Origin: Stemphylium vesicarium | Taxonomy: Eukaryota > Ascomycota > Dothideomycetes > Pleosporales > Pleosporaceae | Assembly: GCA_004380135.1 (NCBI GenBank) | Contig: QXCR01000016.1 | Location: 124,001-188,000, forward strand | Length of the DNA: 64,000 nt | Direction of reading: 5' to 3' | In this document: one piece after another, positions 25,485-35,095 of the stretch | Position numbering within the stretch: the stretch's first letter is position 1 | Layout of the letters: every line of letters starts with the position of its first letter | Position numbers and translations under genes: made by a program | Notes under the pieces: generated by a model | What the model was told of the DNA's origin: nothing | The model's input: only the letters and a program-made list of their open reading frames with translations | The model's database searches: none

Positions 25485-25805
25485 CGTCGAACCGGCGGGA
25501 AGAAGGAGGGGGAAGAAGGAGAAGAGAGGGGTGGTTTGTTTATGAGATCCAATGTAAAGAATATGCGATGCTTGAATGTATCTGTGGTATGGAATGTTTA
25601 GTTGAGTATGTTGGTGGGACTCGCTCGACTCATTTGGTGCTAGTGAAGCGTTGTCAAGTAAATTCGTGTTTTACAACAACATCCCCTCGAATGAAATGTA
25701 CCTACCTATATCCTTAGGAAACGCCCGAAATACGCGTCGAACCGCAGGAAATTGTTTAACAACGAGAAAATAATAGCAAACGTTCCACCAATCCTCACTC
25801 CCCAA
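25485..25805. other. short convergent intergenic
   Basis: Tail-to-tail spacer of 321 nt between DHBP synthase and the aminotransferase; a purine-rich block directly after the first stop codon should be 3' UTR. Nothing else was seen. Confidence 0.6.
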
Positions 25806-27376
25806 TCACCCTCTCTTCTCCAAAAACGACTCTATCCTCCGCACCGCGTCCTCCATCTGCGCCACCGGTATCGAGAACCTCAACCTCGCCCACCCAAAAT
25901 CCCTATCCACACCCTTAAACGGCATTCCCCTCGCAACCACAATGCCCCTCACTGCCAATTCGTGATAAAACCTTTCCTCATCCTTTTCCGTCCCTGCCCT
26001 CCTCGCCAAGCGTGCAAACAAAAAGAGGCCATGCGAAGGCACAACGAAGGCGATATTCTGCTGCAGCAAAAAAGACGCCAGTATGTTGTAAGAGCGTGTT
26101 AGCCGTTCTGCGATGAGTGCGAGGAGAGTGGGGAGTTGGAACCAGGATAGCAAGGCTGTGAGGTGGGATGTTGAGAGGGATGATGGATGGGTGCTTGTTA
26201 GGGCCATGGCTTGGAGGAGGGAGGGGTTTTGTTGGGATATTATGCAGCCCTGGGACGGTTACGTTAACACATAAGTATAGAAACATTATGCTTGAATTGA
26301 TTGAAGATTTAGGGCTGGGAAGGATGAAAGGAGTTGAACTTACCACTTTAAATCCACTCATACCGAACAACTTACTCGCGCTCCAGATAACATGAACACG
26401 ACTCGGATCTACTTTGACAGCGCCCTCGGGCACAAACGGTTCCGTCAGACTAAGCGCGCTCACAAAGTCAGGTGCCTTGTCGTCTGTGCCATTCAACTTG
26501 ATGAGAGCGGAGACTTCATCGCAGATCAAATGCAAGCCGCGTTCCTGGCAGAACTCCATGAGCTCGAGCAACGTGGACCGGGGATAGCAGCGCGAGAGCG
26601 GATTGTTGGGGTTGCACACCAAAACTGCTTTGATGCGTGATCTTTGGTCTGAAAAGTCGTAGGCTGCTTGCAGTGAAGGGAGGAGATAGTTGTCCCAGTG
26701 GGAATAGGTTGGTGGTTTGGCGAGGATAAGGTTGACGTTTGCTTTTCTCTTTACGAGTATGTCGAATCCGGCTGTGAGATTTTTAGCCCTTGATATGCAA
26801 AATCCCGTTTCCATCAAAGTGCACCGGGAGTAGAAGTAGAAATAGTGGTAATAAGTACTTACGCCAATGCGGGCCGGGGGCGAGGACATAATCGCCTGGG
26901 TCGCAGACTGCATGGATAACGTTTTCAATGGCATCGGTCGCGCCTGCTGTGAGCACGATATGGTTCGGCTTCACAGCATGTATGGGCTTGAAATAAGTGT
27001 TGAAGAAGGCGGCTAGTGCGTCGCGGAGTCGCTGATCGCCGCCGTTGAGCGACGCGGCTGGTGCTTCGAACGCCTGTTCACGACACATTAGTCACAAAGC
27101 ACGACATTTGTCTCAGACACCACATATATATATATGCAGCTTACGAACCTCGCTTGTAACGCTGTCCTCGATGGTGCTCTTGAAGAACTCTAGCAGCTCG
27201 GGATGGATCGTCTCGTTGAGCGCGCGAGACAGATCGATGGGCAAATGTCCGGCTTGGGGCGGCGGTGGGGCGCTTGGGGCAAACGCAGGAACCAGCTCCT
27301 GGAGCGTCTTCTTCGTGCGCTGCGACAGCCCAGGGTCCATGCTGGATGAGAGCGAGATACTACGCGTGCCGCGCAT
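25806..27376 (-). CDS. ACC-synthase-like class I/II aminotransferase
   Basis: PLP-dependent enzyme of the 1-aminocyclopropane-1-carboxylate synthase-like branch; the reaction is not determinable here. Exons 27376-27149, 27073-26863, 26771-26344 and 26249-25806 join to 436 residues. Seen: AGATDAIENVIHAVCDPGDYVL, the N200-P-N-N-P204 loop, D231 (LICDE) that contacts the pyridine nitrogen, and the PLP lysine K280 in SASKLFGMSGFKVG. Two usual contacts differ: the CDE-I-Y motif reads CDE-V-S, and the phosphate-binding Arg after the lysine reads Lys (GFKVG instead of GFRVG). The first intron needs a GTTCGT donor, the weakest splice call. True ethylene formation should not be assumed; many fungal members are plain aminotransferases or lyases. 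Confidence 0.86.
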
Positions 27377-27921
27377 TCAGTGCAAAGTCTAGTACGGCAG
27401 GAACAAAAAGAGTGCGGAGAAATAAACTCCAATGTGACCCTGCAAACGAAGGAGCATGTAAGAAGGTTGCAATCAATCCTCCGCTTAAGGGTATTGTTTG
27501 CGGCACAGCTGTCGAACCCAGCAGTCTGGTACGCGGCACTGGCTCACCCTGCATTGGAGCCCTTACTTGGTCCAGGCTTCTCTGGAAGGGATGGACAGGA
27601 AAGGAACAAAAGCAGAAAACTCCATTTGATAATGCCAATGTCTGAAGCTGACTGGAACAAGCCTTTGGGGAATCTCATGCGGAAGAAAATCGACCTCCAA
27701 AAGCCCAATACCTCTCGGGCCCCTAGAGCATGGACGGTGAGCGCGTCCCCATTCTATCCCGACCATGTGCCTTGTATCACTATCACATCGGCACACTCCG
27801 AATCCCACCCAACGCCGTTGAAAATGCTCACGCCTAAAGTGTTTGCCGGGTCCGCAACCAAGATGAGCCGCGAAGCCCTGCGAATCCACCCCCAAAATCA
27901 ACATTGAACATAACCAAAAAA
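27377..27921. other. intergenic, aminotransferase promoter and Stu2 3' UTR
   Basis: Both flanking genes are on the minus strand. Frames on the plus strand up to 175 codons look like chance openings without family resemblance or splice structure. No RNA gene was seen. Confidence 0.55.
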
Positions 27922-30667
27922 TTATTGTGGCCTTCCAATTCCCTGTTTCGCCTGCACGTAGTGTTAGTCATGTCGTTTGAGAAGAGGAAATCATAGACTT
28001 ACCTTCATCATCTCTATTCTTTGCTTTAAGTTCTGAGTGACCTCGGCAGCACGCTTCCAACTTTCTGCGCCCGAAGCAGCTTGTGAGCCTCCCCTAGAAG
28101 CGGCGCCATTCTCTGCTGGGCTCATGCGACCGCCTCCACGAGACGATAACGATGATTTGCCAGAAGCGGCATCTGCTCGGGGACTCAGCTTGCCACTCAA
28201 GTTACTGCTGGGGCGGGATAAAGAATCAAAATTCTCCTTACCATCACCGCCAGGGCTGCCGGGCCCTCCAGCAAAACTCCTCTCCCTTCTGGCGTGCATG
28301 CCTCGGCCGCCGTATCCGGAGTCGCCAAACTGTGCGCCGTGACCATTGGCGTGGTCGGGGTAAATTTGATCGGCCATATCTGGAACGGGTGGAGAAGAGG
28401 CTCGTACTTGGCGACTGAGTTCGCGCTTCAAGCGGTCAATCTCTCGACGCTGATTCTGAACAGTCTGTTCTGACGCTTCAAAGTCGGAGCGAGCACGAAC
28501 GAGCTGTGTTTCTTTCGCCTTGATCGAGAGTACATCGCGTGTGTGATCTTCGATGAGTTGAGCGTTTTGGTTCTGGAGTTCATGGATCTGCGAAGTGAGT
28601 TTAGTTCGCTCCCCGCGCAAATCCTCGTTCTGCCTGCGGACTCGCTCGACCTCTGCACGCAGCTCGTCGAGTTCGGCTCGTTCCACCAAGCTCAGCCCGG
28701 TAGGCGCTTGTGGAGCTGGGACAGCAGCAGGCTCGGCAGCGGGCTTTCCGAGAGGTCGGCCTGCAAGACCACGACCTGCGCCAAACTTGGGCTGCGGTGG
28801 TGGTGCTTCTTCCTCCGGGGGAGGTGATACAACAGATTTCCGTGGCGAGGGCGCTCCGAGACCAGAACCTGGCTTTTTCAATCCTCCCAATCTCGACGGC
28901 GCAGCAAGACCAGGCTTAGCGCCCAGCTTGGATGCAGCAGGCCTTGATGTTGGCTTTGGCTCAAGGGGCACTGCAGGTTCTTCGGCCGGTGGTGGCGGAG
29001 GAGGGGCTTTGGCTGCAGGCTTCTTCGCGCCAGGAGCTGGTCGCTTGCCCAGCGGCTTCTTCGTCGGTGGGGCAGCTGCAGGCTTGGGTGGAGGTGCAGC
29101 TTTTGGCTTGTACTTGGCCTTTACTTCGGCAGCATCGAAGAACTCCTTGATTTTCGTCTTGCGGATCTCGTCTAGCCCGTCAAGATGGGCATTCATAATG
29201 CGATCTCCCATAATCTTCCACAGCGTTCCGAGCGTCTCTGCACCAGCAGCTCGTTGTACCTCCTGCGATTCTGTGAGCAGTTTTGTAGAAGCCTCAGCAA
29301 TGGCCTTGGCCTGTTCTGGGTTGGGAGCTTCGCGAGTGTTCTTTAGACATCTGATCAAAAATCTTGAGGACTCAAGCTTGACCTGGGGGTTCTTGTGCTT
29401 CAAAAATTCCAGTATCTCTTCCAAGCACTCTTGGAAACTGGCGGAGGCGAAGGACGCATCAAGAGCGGCCCCAATGGCATCCGTGACTGTCTGTTTCTTT
29501 TCCTTGAGGCGCTCCATCATAGCGTTCATGACGTCTTTGCGGTATTTGGCGAAACTCTTCTTCAAACCCTTTGCGAGCAGTTCAACGCAATTCGCGGCTG
29601 TGATGACGACTGAAATGTTGGCGTCCTTCATGCTCTTCGCGAATCCACGGACCAACTCGTCAAAGGGACCTTCGGCAATCCTGGGGTGGTCGAGGGCTTT
29701 CTGAACGTCATCAAGCGTTTCCTTTCGGTCCTTCCATTTCGACGATGCGATCTTCTCGCCGAAATCTTTGGGAATCTTGGGAAAGACATCAACGGCTTCG
29801 TATTCGGGCTCGAGGTCAATAGCGGCTTCTTCCTCCTCCTCTTCCTCTTCCCCGCCCGGCGCAGCAACTGCGGCTTCTTTGGCGGCCTGTTGCGAGCGAA
29901 GCAGGCGCTCTTGTTTTGGCGGCGGCTCGTCTTTGACCTTTTCGAATAGCTTGTCGAGATCTTGTTGCTGTACCGGCTTCAGGTCATTCCAGAACAGCGG
30001 CTTCATGGCCTCCTTCAGCCATCGGTAGAATTCGACAGTCAGTTCTTGCGCCTTTGCGCGCACGTTCTTATCCGCATGACCGTAGACTTTGGGTAGCGAC
30101 TTGAGGACGGGCTTGGGCTCGATGGTCTTGCAGCCATAGGCGTGGTAGATCTGGGTGAGGGCATCTAATGTTGCGGCGATGACCTTGGGCTGCTTGTGGG
30201 CGAGGATTGGGAGGAGCTCCTCGATGACGGGATCTGGCTTGTCGGTCTCAATGTACAGCATCAGCGCCTCGAGCGCCTTCTGCTTGGCCGCTGGTCGCGT
30301 CGAGGGCAATCCCTTTTCGGCGATGGTCGCGATGGTGATTCCCCGCGTCCTAGACATCAAATCAGCAGCCGCTTCTCGCGTGAAGCCTCACGTCATCTTA
30401 CCGTGTGCATCCCTGGTGCCCCGCTACTTCGAGGAAGGCGCACAGCGCACCGAGGCCTTCCTGCTGCGCGGCGACGTTGGAGTCGCCCACTACGCCTTTC
30501 CATATGCTCGCATCATTTATGAACTGGCGCACGACGGGATCGGATTCGCTGGCGGCAAGACTGAATTCTTTGGCGGCGGCCTCGTATCCCTCTTTCCGCA
30601 CCTTCCAGTTCTTGTGTGTGAAGCGATCGGGCAGCGGCAGCGAGCTGAAATCTTCTTCGTCGGCCAT
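27922..30667 (-). CDS. STU2: XMAP215/Dis1-family microtubule polymerase
   Basis: Binds tubulin dimers and speeds plus-end growth at spindle poles, kinetochores and cytoplasmic microtubules. Exons 30667-30402, 30349-28003 and 27951-27922 give 880 residues. TOG1 spans about 10-240 (MADEEDFSSLPLPDRFTHKNWKVRKEGYE) and TOG2 about 285-520 (DFGEKIASSKWKDRKETLDDV). A Lys/Pro/Ala-rich microtubule-binding linker follows (KPKAAPPPKPAAAPPTKKP), then a coiled coil from about residue 660 (LVERAELDELRAEVERVRRQNEDL) and a Ser/Gly-rich tail. Two TOG domains plus a dimerising coiled coil match fungal Stu2/Alp14, not five-TOG animal XMAP215. The last exon codes for only nine residues (AKQGIGRPQ), after a clean GTAAGT..CTAAC..GCAG intron. 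It shares a divergent promoter with PAC1. Confidence 0.94.
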
Positions 30668-31420
30668 GGTGGGTGATTATTGATTATGTCGTGGTGCTGC
30701 TCTTTGTATGTGAGTGTGTAGGGTGGTGATGCCGTGTTGTGGTAGAGCAAGAGACGGGACTAGTAAACAAATCAGTCGCAATGCTGGGTAGTGAGGGTGA
30801 TAGAGCCCGCTGCACTAGAGCGCGCATTGCTTCCCAAAGTGGAGAGAAAACATGCGCGGACCGAGTCTTGTGCGGCGGGAGCCCTGTGGGAAGGGGTGGC
30901 GGCGACGTACCAGATGATGTCAGCGGGCGATTATCTATGTCAAGTTAAGCTTTGGTTTGGGCTCGACTCTGGGGGAGCGGGGAGGGGGGCAGGGTCGCAT
31001 GTAGCGATAGCAAATGCGTGTCGTGGCCGAGTTGGTGTCTGGCTGCTGAGGTAAATCGCATGTGCATTGGGCGTTGATCCAGCAACACGTCTGTCCCTCC
31101 CGGCACCCACCCCTGCACTCGCACGAATGCAGCCCAGGTGAGGTAGTATACACACACCGCCGCCCACCCACTCGCCCACCGCAGTATTCTCCCCCACATC
31201 CATCCATTGCTTCGACACAATCGCTACCCCCTCGTGGCTGCTTGCTGCCTCTCCCAATTTGCGCCCAAGCACACCCCGCCAGTCCCTGTTCCCTGCTCAC
31301 CGCCGCAGTTTCCCCGCGCCCACCAACAAGCTCCGCACCGGCTGCCAGAAACTAAACAAATCAGCGTCACAATAAATGGTGGAATCTTGCGACAGTCGCG
31401 TATGAGCTAGTCTTTTCGCC
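30668..31420. promoter_or_regulatory. divergent promoter region between Stu2 and PAC1
   Basis: This 753-nt stretch lies between two genes transcribed away from each other, both acting on microtubules. No coding frame was supported and no consensus box stood out, so shared regulation is an inference from arrangement only. Confidence 0.5.
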
Positions 31421-32914
31421 ATGAGCGCGATACTCACGGACCGGCAGGCGGAGGAGTTGTGAGTACTGCACATGGCCGCCCGCTGCACAAAAGCACAATG
31501 ACTGACAACTGGCCAGGCATAAGGCCATCATAGCCTATCTCGGTGTCATAAATGCGCCAAAGACGGCCGACGCTTTTCGCGAGGAAGCAAACATATCAGA
31601 CAATTTCGACGATGCCACGCGGAAAAAGTACGAGGGACTGCTGGAGAAGAAGTGGACGAGCGTAGTGCGGTTACAGAAAAAGGTAGCTGCGCGCCAATAT
31701 GCACACTGAGGTATCATGCTTATGTCTTGTAGGTGTTGGAACTTGAGCAGCGCAACCAGAACCTCCAGAGCGAATTAGATTCTACCACGCCCACTTCCCT
31801 ACTCAGGAGGAACCAGGACCCCACCAGCTGGCTGCCGCGAGCCCCAGCACGACATACCCTACAGTCGCATCGCTCGCCCATAACATGCGTCGCCTTCCAC
31901 CCCATCTTCTCCTCACTTGCTTCGGGCTCGGAAGATACGACCATCAAAATTTGGGACTGGGAGTTGGGAGAGCTCGAAAGGACGGTCAAAGGACATACCA
32001 AGGGCGTGCTTGACGTGGACTTTGGCGGCCCAAGAGGAGGCACACTTCTGGCATCTTGTTCAAGCGACTTGACTATCAAACTCTGGGACCCTTCGGACGA
32101 GTACAAGAACATACGCACACTCCCTGGCCACGACCACTCCGTCTCTGCCATTCGATTCGTACCCAGTGGAGCAGCAGGCTCACCCTCGTCTGGCAACTTG
32201 CTCGTTTCCGCCTCCCGAGACAAGACACTGCGGATATGGGACGTTACAACGGGATACTGTGTAAAGACGATAAGAGGGCACGCCGACTGGGTACGTGACG
32301 TTGCGCCCAGTTTTGACGGGAGGTGGCTGCTGTCTGCGGGTAACGATCAGACCGCGCGGCTATGGGACGCAAGCTCAGGCGAACCGAAATGTACCTTTCT
32401 AGGACACGAACATGTAATCGAATGCGTCACCATAGCGCCCCCCGTGTCTTACGCCAACCTCGCCGCTCTTGCTGGTCTCAAGAAGCCACCACCACTGAGC
32501 AGTTCCGCCGAGTACATCGCAACCGGATCGAGAGACAAGACGATAAAGATATGGGACGGACGAGGAACCTTGATCAAGACGCTTGCTGGCCACGACAACT
32601 GGATACGATCGCTAGTCTTCCATCCCGGTGGGAAGTACTTGCTATCCGCTAGCGACGACAAGACCATCCGATGCTGGGACCTCACACAAGAAGGTCGCTG
32701 TGTCAAGACTGTCACTGATGCGCATGGCCATTTCGTCAGCTGCATGCGATGGGCGCCGAATGTCATCAAGGATGTGCCCGTCAATGGGGAGGCACCCAAT
32801 GGCACAACGAATGGTCTCAACAAGAAGAAAGAGGAGGATGCTGCCAAAGCAGGCATACGCTGCGTCATTGCGACAGGATGCGTCGATCTGAATGTTCGCA
32901 TCTTCGCGTCATGA
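31421..32914 (+). CDS. PAC1: nuclear distribution protein PAC1/NudF (LIS1)
   Basis: LIS1 orthologue that binds dynein and is needed for nuclear migration along microtubules. Exons 31421-31458, 31517-31682 and 31733-32914 give 461 residues. A LisH dimerisation motif occupies about 8-40 ([30 protein letters not shown]), followed by a short coiled coil (VLELEQRNQNLQSELD) and seven WD40 blades starting near residue 110, each with recognisable GH..WD pairs (KIWDWELG, KLWDPSDE, RIWDVTTG, RLWDASSG, KIWDGRGT, RCWDLTQE). An Asn/Lys/Glu insertion (PVNGEAPNGTTNGLNKKKEED) lies in the last blade, a place where fungal members vary. The first coding exon is 38 nt; its ATG is followed by MSAILTDRQAEEL, which matches the family N-terminus. 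Confidence 0.96.
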
Positions 32915-33499
32915 AAGAAGACAGTATCATTTTTTGCTGTTTGCAGCGTTGTCAACGTCCTGTGCCTTCCATATCGAAAGTTGGATGTACAGACAAGGTG
33001 TTCGCGGCCTTTGTGCACGCCATGCCCCACGACCTTCAGATCTTATGACTTCATGTACATACCCGGGTTACGATAGCATCTTCCCCGTCATGAAACGGCG
33101 CTCGTGGGAGAAGGACATGACCATTGGGTCGGCGTCAATGGGGGAAGAATGCACCATAGAGCGATGAGGAGACATGCACTTTGTGCGCAATGATAGTTCG
33201 AAATCAAATCTACTATATGCACCGACTTGCGACCACCTTGCACTAAATCATCGAAGTGACTACTTGCTGCTCAATACCATTACCGCCCGCGGGCAGCTTT
33301 GCGGCGCTCTAGCGTCCATGGGCCCTGTGCAGTTCGCGTGACGTGCGCTTAGTCACTAACGCGCTAGCGGAGCGGAAAATTTAGCTCCAACCTCCGAAGC
33401 TTTAACTTTTCTCAAGCAACCTGCATCTTCTCTTCTACACACCACTACCGCTTCATTCAGCGATAATCATCAACAATGCGACAGGATACGCTGTCGCTT
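32915..33499. other. PAC1 3' end and promoter of the snoRNA host transcript
   Basis: No coding frame was supported. The stretch from about 33300 to 33470 has a TGACGT-containing segment and a pyrimidine-rich run (CTTCTCTTCTACACACC) just before the first apparent host splice donor, consistent with a promoter and transcription start. Confidence 0.45.
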
Positions 33500-33595
33500 G
33501 TACAAGATCCTGCACTAACTGAGCTGTCTAACTGTCTCGCCCACAGCATGATCTGACTTTGGTACGTACTGCATCCCCACTCACTTCATCCTGCA

Positions 33596-33687
33596 TCTTC
33601 ATGATGATTCACAAAGCCAAAAACAAATTAGAGTCTTTGACCTTTCGGGGAATGAAACTCAAACTTTTGCACGTCAGTCTGATCGCG
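33596..33687 (+). ncRNA. box C/D snoRNA 1, snR72-like
   Basis: C box ATGATGA at 33601-33607, D box CTGA at 33679-33682. The 12 nt at 33666-33677 (TTTGCACGTCAG) are the exact complement of CTGACGTGCAAA, a highly conserved large-subunit rRNA stretch recalled from yeast and human 25S/28S. By the D+5 rule the paired A in CTGACG would be methylated, which corresponds to the site guided by yeast snR72. Ends are set 5 nt outside the boxes; a terminal stem is not obvious. Confidence 0.82.
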
Positions 33688-33874
33688 ACTGCTTCGACGC
33701 TCTTTTACAACAAGCTCGAGGAACGCATCTGGCTAACTAGCACCAGGAATCCGTGTGTGCTAATTAGCACATAATGAGTTACATCTACTTTGCATGTGGC
33801 ATGTTCTGACCCAACCAGCCATGGCTGTTTTTCAGTGTCTTCGGTACGTTTCCTTCTTGCACACCACCCCAATA

Positions 33875-33959
33875 TTCCAATGATGATCTGTTGTGCTTCG
33901 GCACGCTGGAAATTACCGACCAAGGCTTCGGCCAGTGCCGATAAAAAAGGCTGATTCTG
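33875..33959 (+). ncRNA. box C/D snoRNA 2
   Basis: C box ATGATGA at 33880-33886, D box CTGA at 33951-33954, inside intron 33844-34029. The segment 33905-33917 (GCTGGAAATTACC) would pair with the universal small-subunit rRNA sequence GGTAATTCCAGC if one extra A were bulged, a site guided by snR77 in yeast. The stretch before the D box (GATAAAAAAGG) matches no rRNA sequence I recall. Confidence 0.72.
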
Positions 33960-34081
33960 AACTGGAACACCTACACGTCACTTTACTTCACTCTTCGTGT
34001 AGCATCGTGCTAACTTGCTCTTTGCATAGACACTGCTCCCCCTGACGAACTGGTATGCTCTACCCTTTTCTCGAACACCGC

Positions 34082-34170
34082 ACTACATGATGATACGGCA
34101 CTGGGCTCCGACAATTCTTGACGGATATGCCTATCATGGCAGGCCTCAGAAACCTCGCCGACTGATCGCC
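34082..34170 (+). ncRNA. box C/D snoRNA 3, target unknown
   Basis: C box ATGATGA at 34087-34093, D box CTGA at 34162-34165, inside intron 34053-34228. The guide position before the D box reads CAGAAACCTCGCCGA; I could not match it to any rRNA segment from memory, so the target is open. Confidence 0.7.
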
Positions 34171-34291
34171 TCCCGCCATCTCACACAATTGCACTGGCAT
34201 AGCTGAGCATCGGCTAATAATGTGGCAGTCTGTGACAAGTAGCAGAACGTAGAACATGAACGGTAAGCACAAGTCCCTCTTTCCAGCCCCT

Positions 34292-34381
34292 GCGAAATGA
34301 TGAACACTTGATGACGAGTCCGACGGGTCCGCCCGGTGAAGACTTAAATCAAAATATATCCATTCATGTCAACTGATCCCA
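34292..34381 (+). ncRNA. box C/D snoRNA 4, snR76-like
   Basis: C box ATGATGA at 34297-34303, D box CTGA at 34373-34376. Bases 34358-34368 (ATCCATTCATG) are complementary to CATGAATGGAT of large-subunit rRNA. The base five positions before the D box is G34368, which pairs with the C of that segment; this is the C methylated through yeast snR76. Confidence 0.82.
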
Positions 34382-34491
34382 TTTGCCTCGCATCATCTTC
34401 TTGACCAAGTTTGAAGGTGCATTTGCTGACATGATTCTCAGACAAGATGTCTCCACGAAAGATACGGTACGCTCAACATCTATACCCCTCT

Positions 34492-34572
34492 CCGCAATGA
34501 TGAAACGACACAACCAAAGACAAGCATATGTCCAAGCTCCGGCGACGACGAGAACCGTCACGTCTGATCTGC
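34492..34572 (+). ncRNA. box C/D snoRNA 5, snR74/Z4-like
   Basis: C box ATGATGA at 34497-34503, D box CTGA at 34564-34567. Bases 34519-34530 (GACAAGCATATG) are the exact complement of CATATGCTTGTC near the 5' end of small-subunit rRNA. With a degenerate D' box at 34532-34535 (CCAA), T34527 sits at D'+5 opposite A28, the target of yeast snR74. A second guide before the D box (GAACCGTCACGT) was not matched. Confidence 0.82.
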
Positions 34573-34699
34573 ACCAACATGTGCTCATCAAGCATAAAGA
34601 TGTTTTGGAACAGCAACTGATGAGTTGCATAGACCCATCGCATGAAAGTATGCGTGTAATTTGCATGCAATGTATGTCAACCCCTTCCTTTTTTCGCCC

Positions 34700-34790
34700 T
34701 TCCTAAGATGAACATTCAATTTATCACGACGGTCTACCGAGCTACGGCTATGGTGATAACTGCCGGTGACACGGCATGAGTCTGATCGGC
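34700..34790 (+). ncRNA. box C/D snoRNA 6, likely LSU peptidyl-transferase-region guide
   Basis: C box variant AAGATGA at 34705-34711, D box CTGA at 34782-34785. Bases 34725-34736 (CACGACGGTCTA) are complementary to TAGACCGTCGTG of large-subunit rRNA, where yeast has methylations guided by snR71 and snR69; the exact base depends on where the D' box is placed (CCGA at 34737-34740 is one option). Confidence 0.72.
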
Positions 34791-35095
34791 GCCTTGATTC
34801 TGAAAAGTCTACCACGCAATTGTTTATCAAATGCTGACTTTCTCATCAGGATTTCAATTCTTCACAATGATGTCAATGATCTCTCGAGTTCTCGCCTGTT
34901 GCAGATATGCACGCAACGTTGCCATGGTTCGAGAACGAGTGGCTCCATTCTAGTCATCGCCTCTTCTGCTGGGAAGTGTAATGGCTATGTAAATATTTCG
35001 CTATAACTTGATCCCCCAGTTCCGTGCCTCAATCATCAAATCCACGCTAGTTTGCGATGTCTAGTTGATGCTTCTTTCCATGCCACCCAAGTAGT

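Larger units (their letters stand above)
33500..34849 (+). ncRNA. multi-intron box C/D snoRNA host transcript
   Basis: No protein frame runs through this region, but clean splice pairs do. Introns: 33500-33546 (no snoRNA), 33562-33746, 33844-34029, 34053-34228, 34263-34441, 34467-34632 and 34672-34849. Donors are GTACGT, GTACGT, GTATGC, GTAAGC, GTACGC and GTATGT; most acceptors follow a CTAAC, CTAAT or CTGAC branch point. Exons between them are mostly 15-40 nt; an alternative acceptor at 33834 would shorten the 97-nt one. Each of the last six introns carries one C box (five ATGATGA, one AAGATGA) 30-39 nt after the donor and a D box (CTGA) 63-75 nt before the acceptor. Such fixed spacing is what splicing-coupled snoRNP assembly would favour. 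The joined exons show no conserved peptide, so the product is probably the snoRNAs. Transcript ends were not determined. Confidence 0.85.

Noticed and set aside
28595..29704. 369-codon frame opposite Stu2
   Set aside because: Antisense shadow of the Stu2 linker and TOG2 region; low-complexity Gly/Ser/Ala reading.
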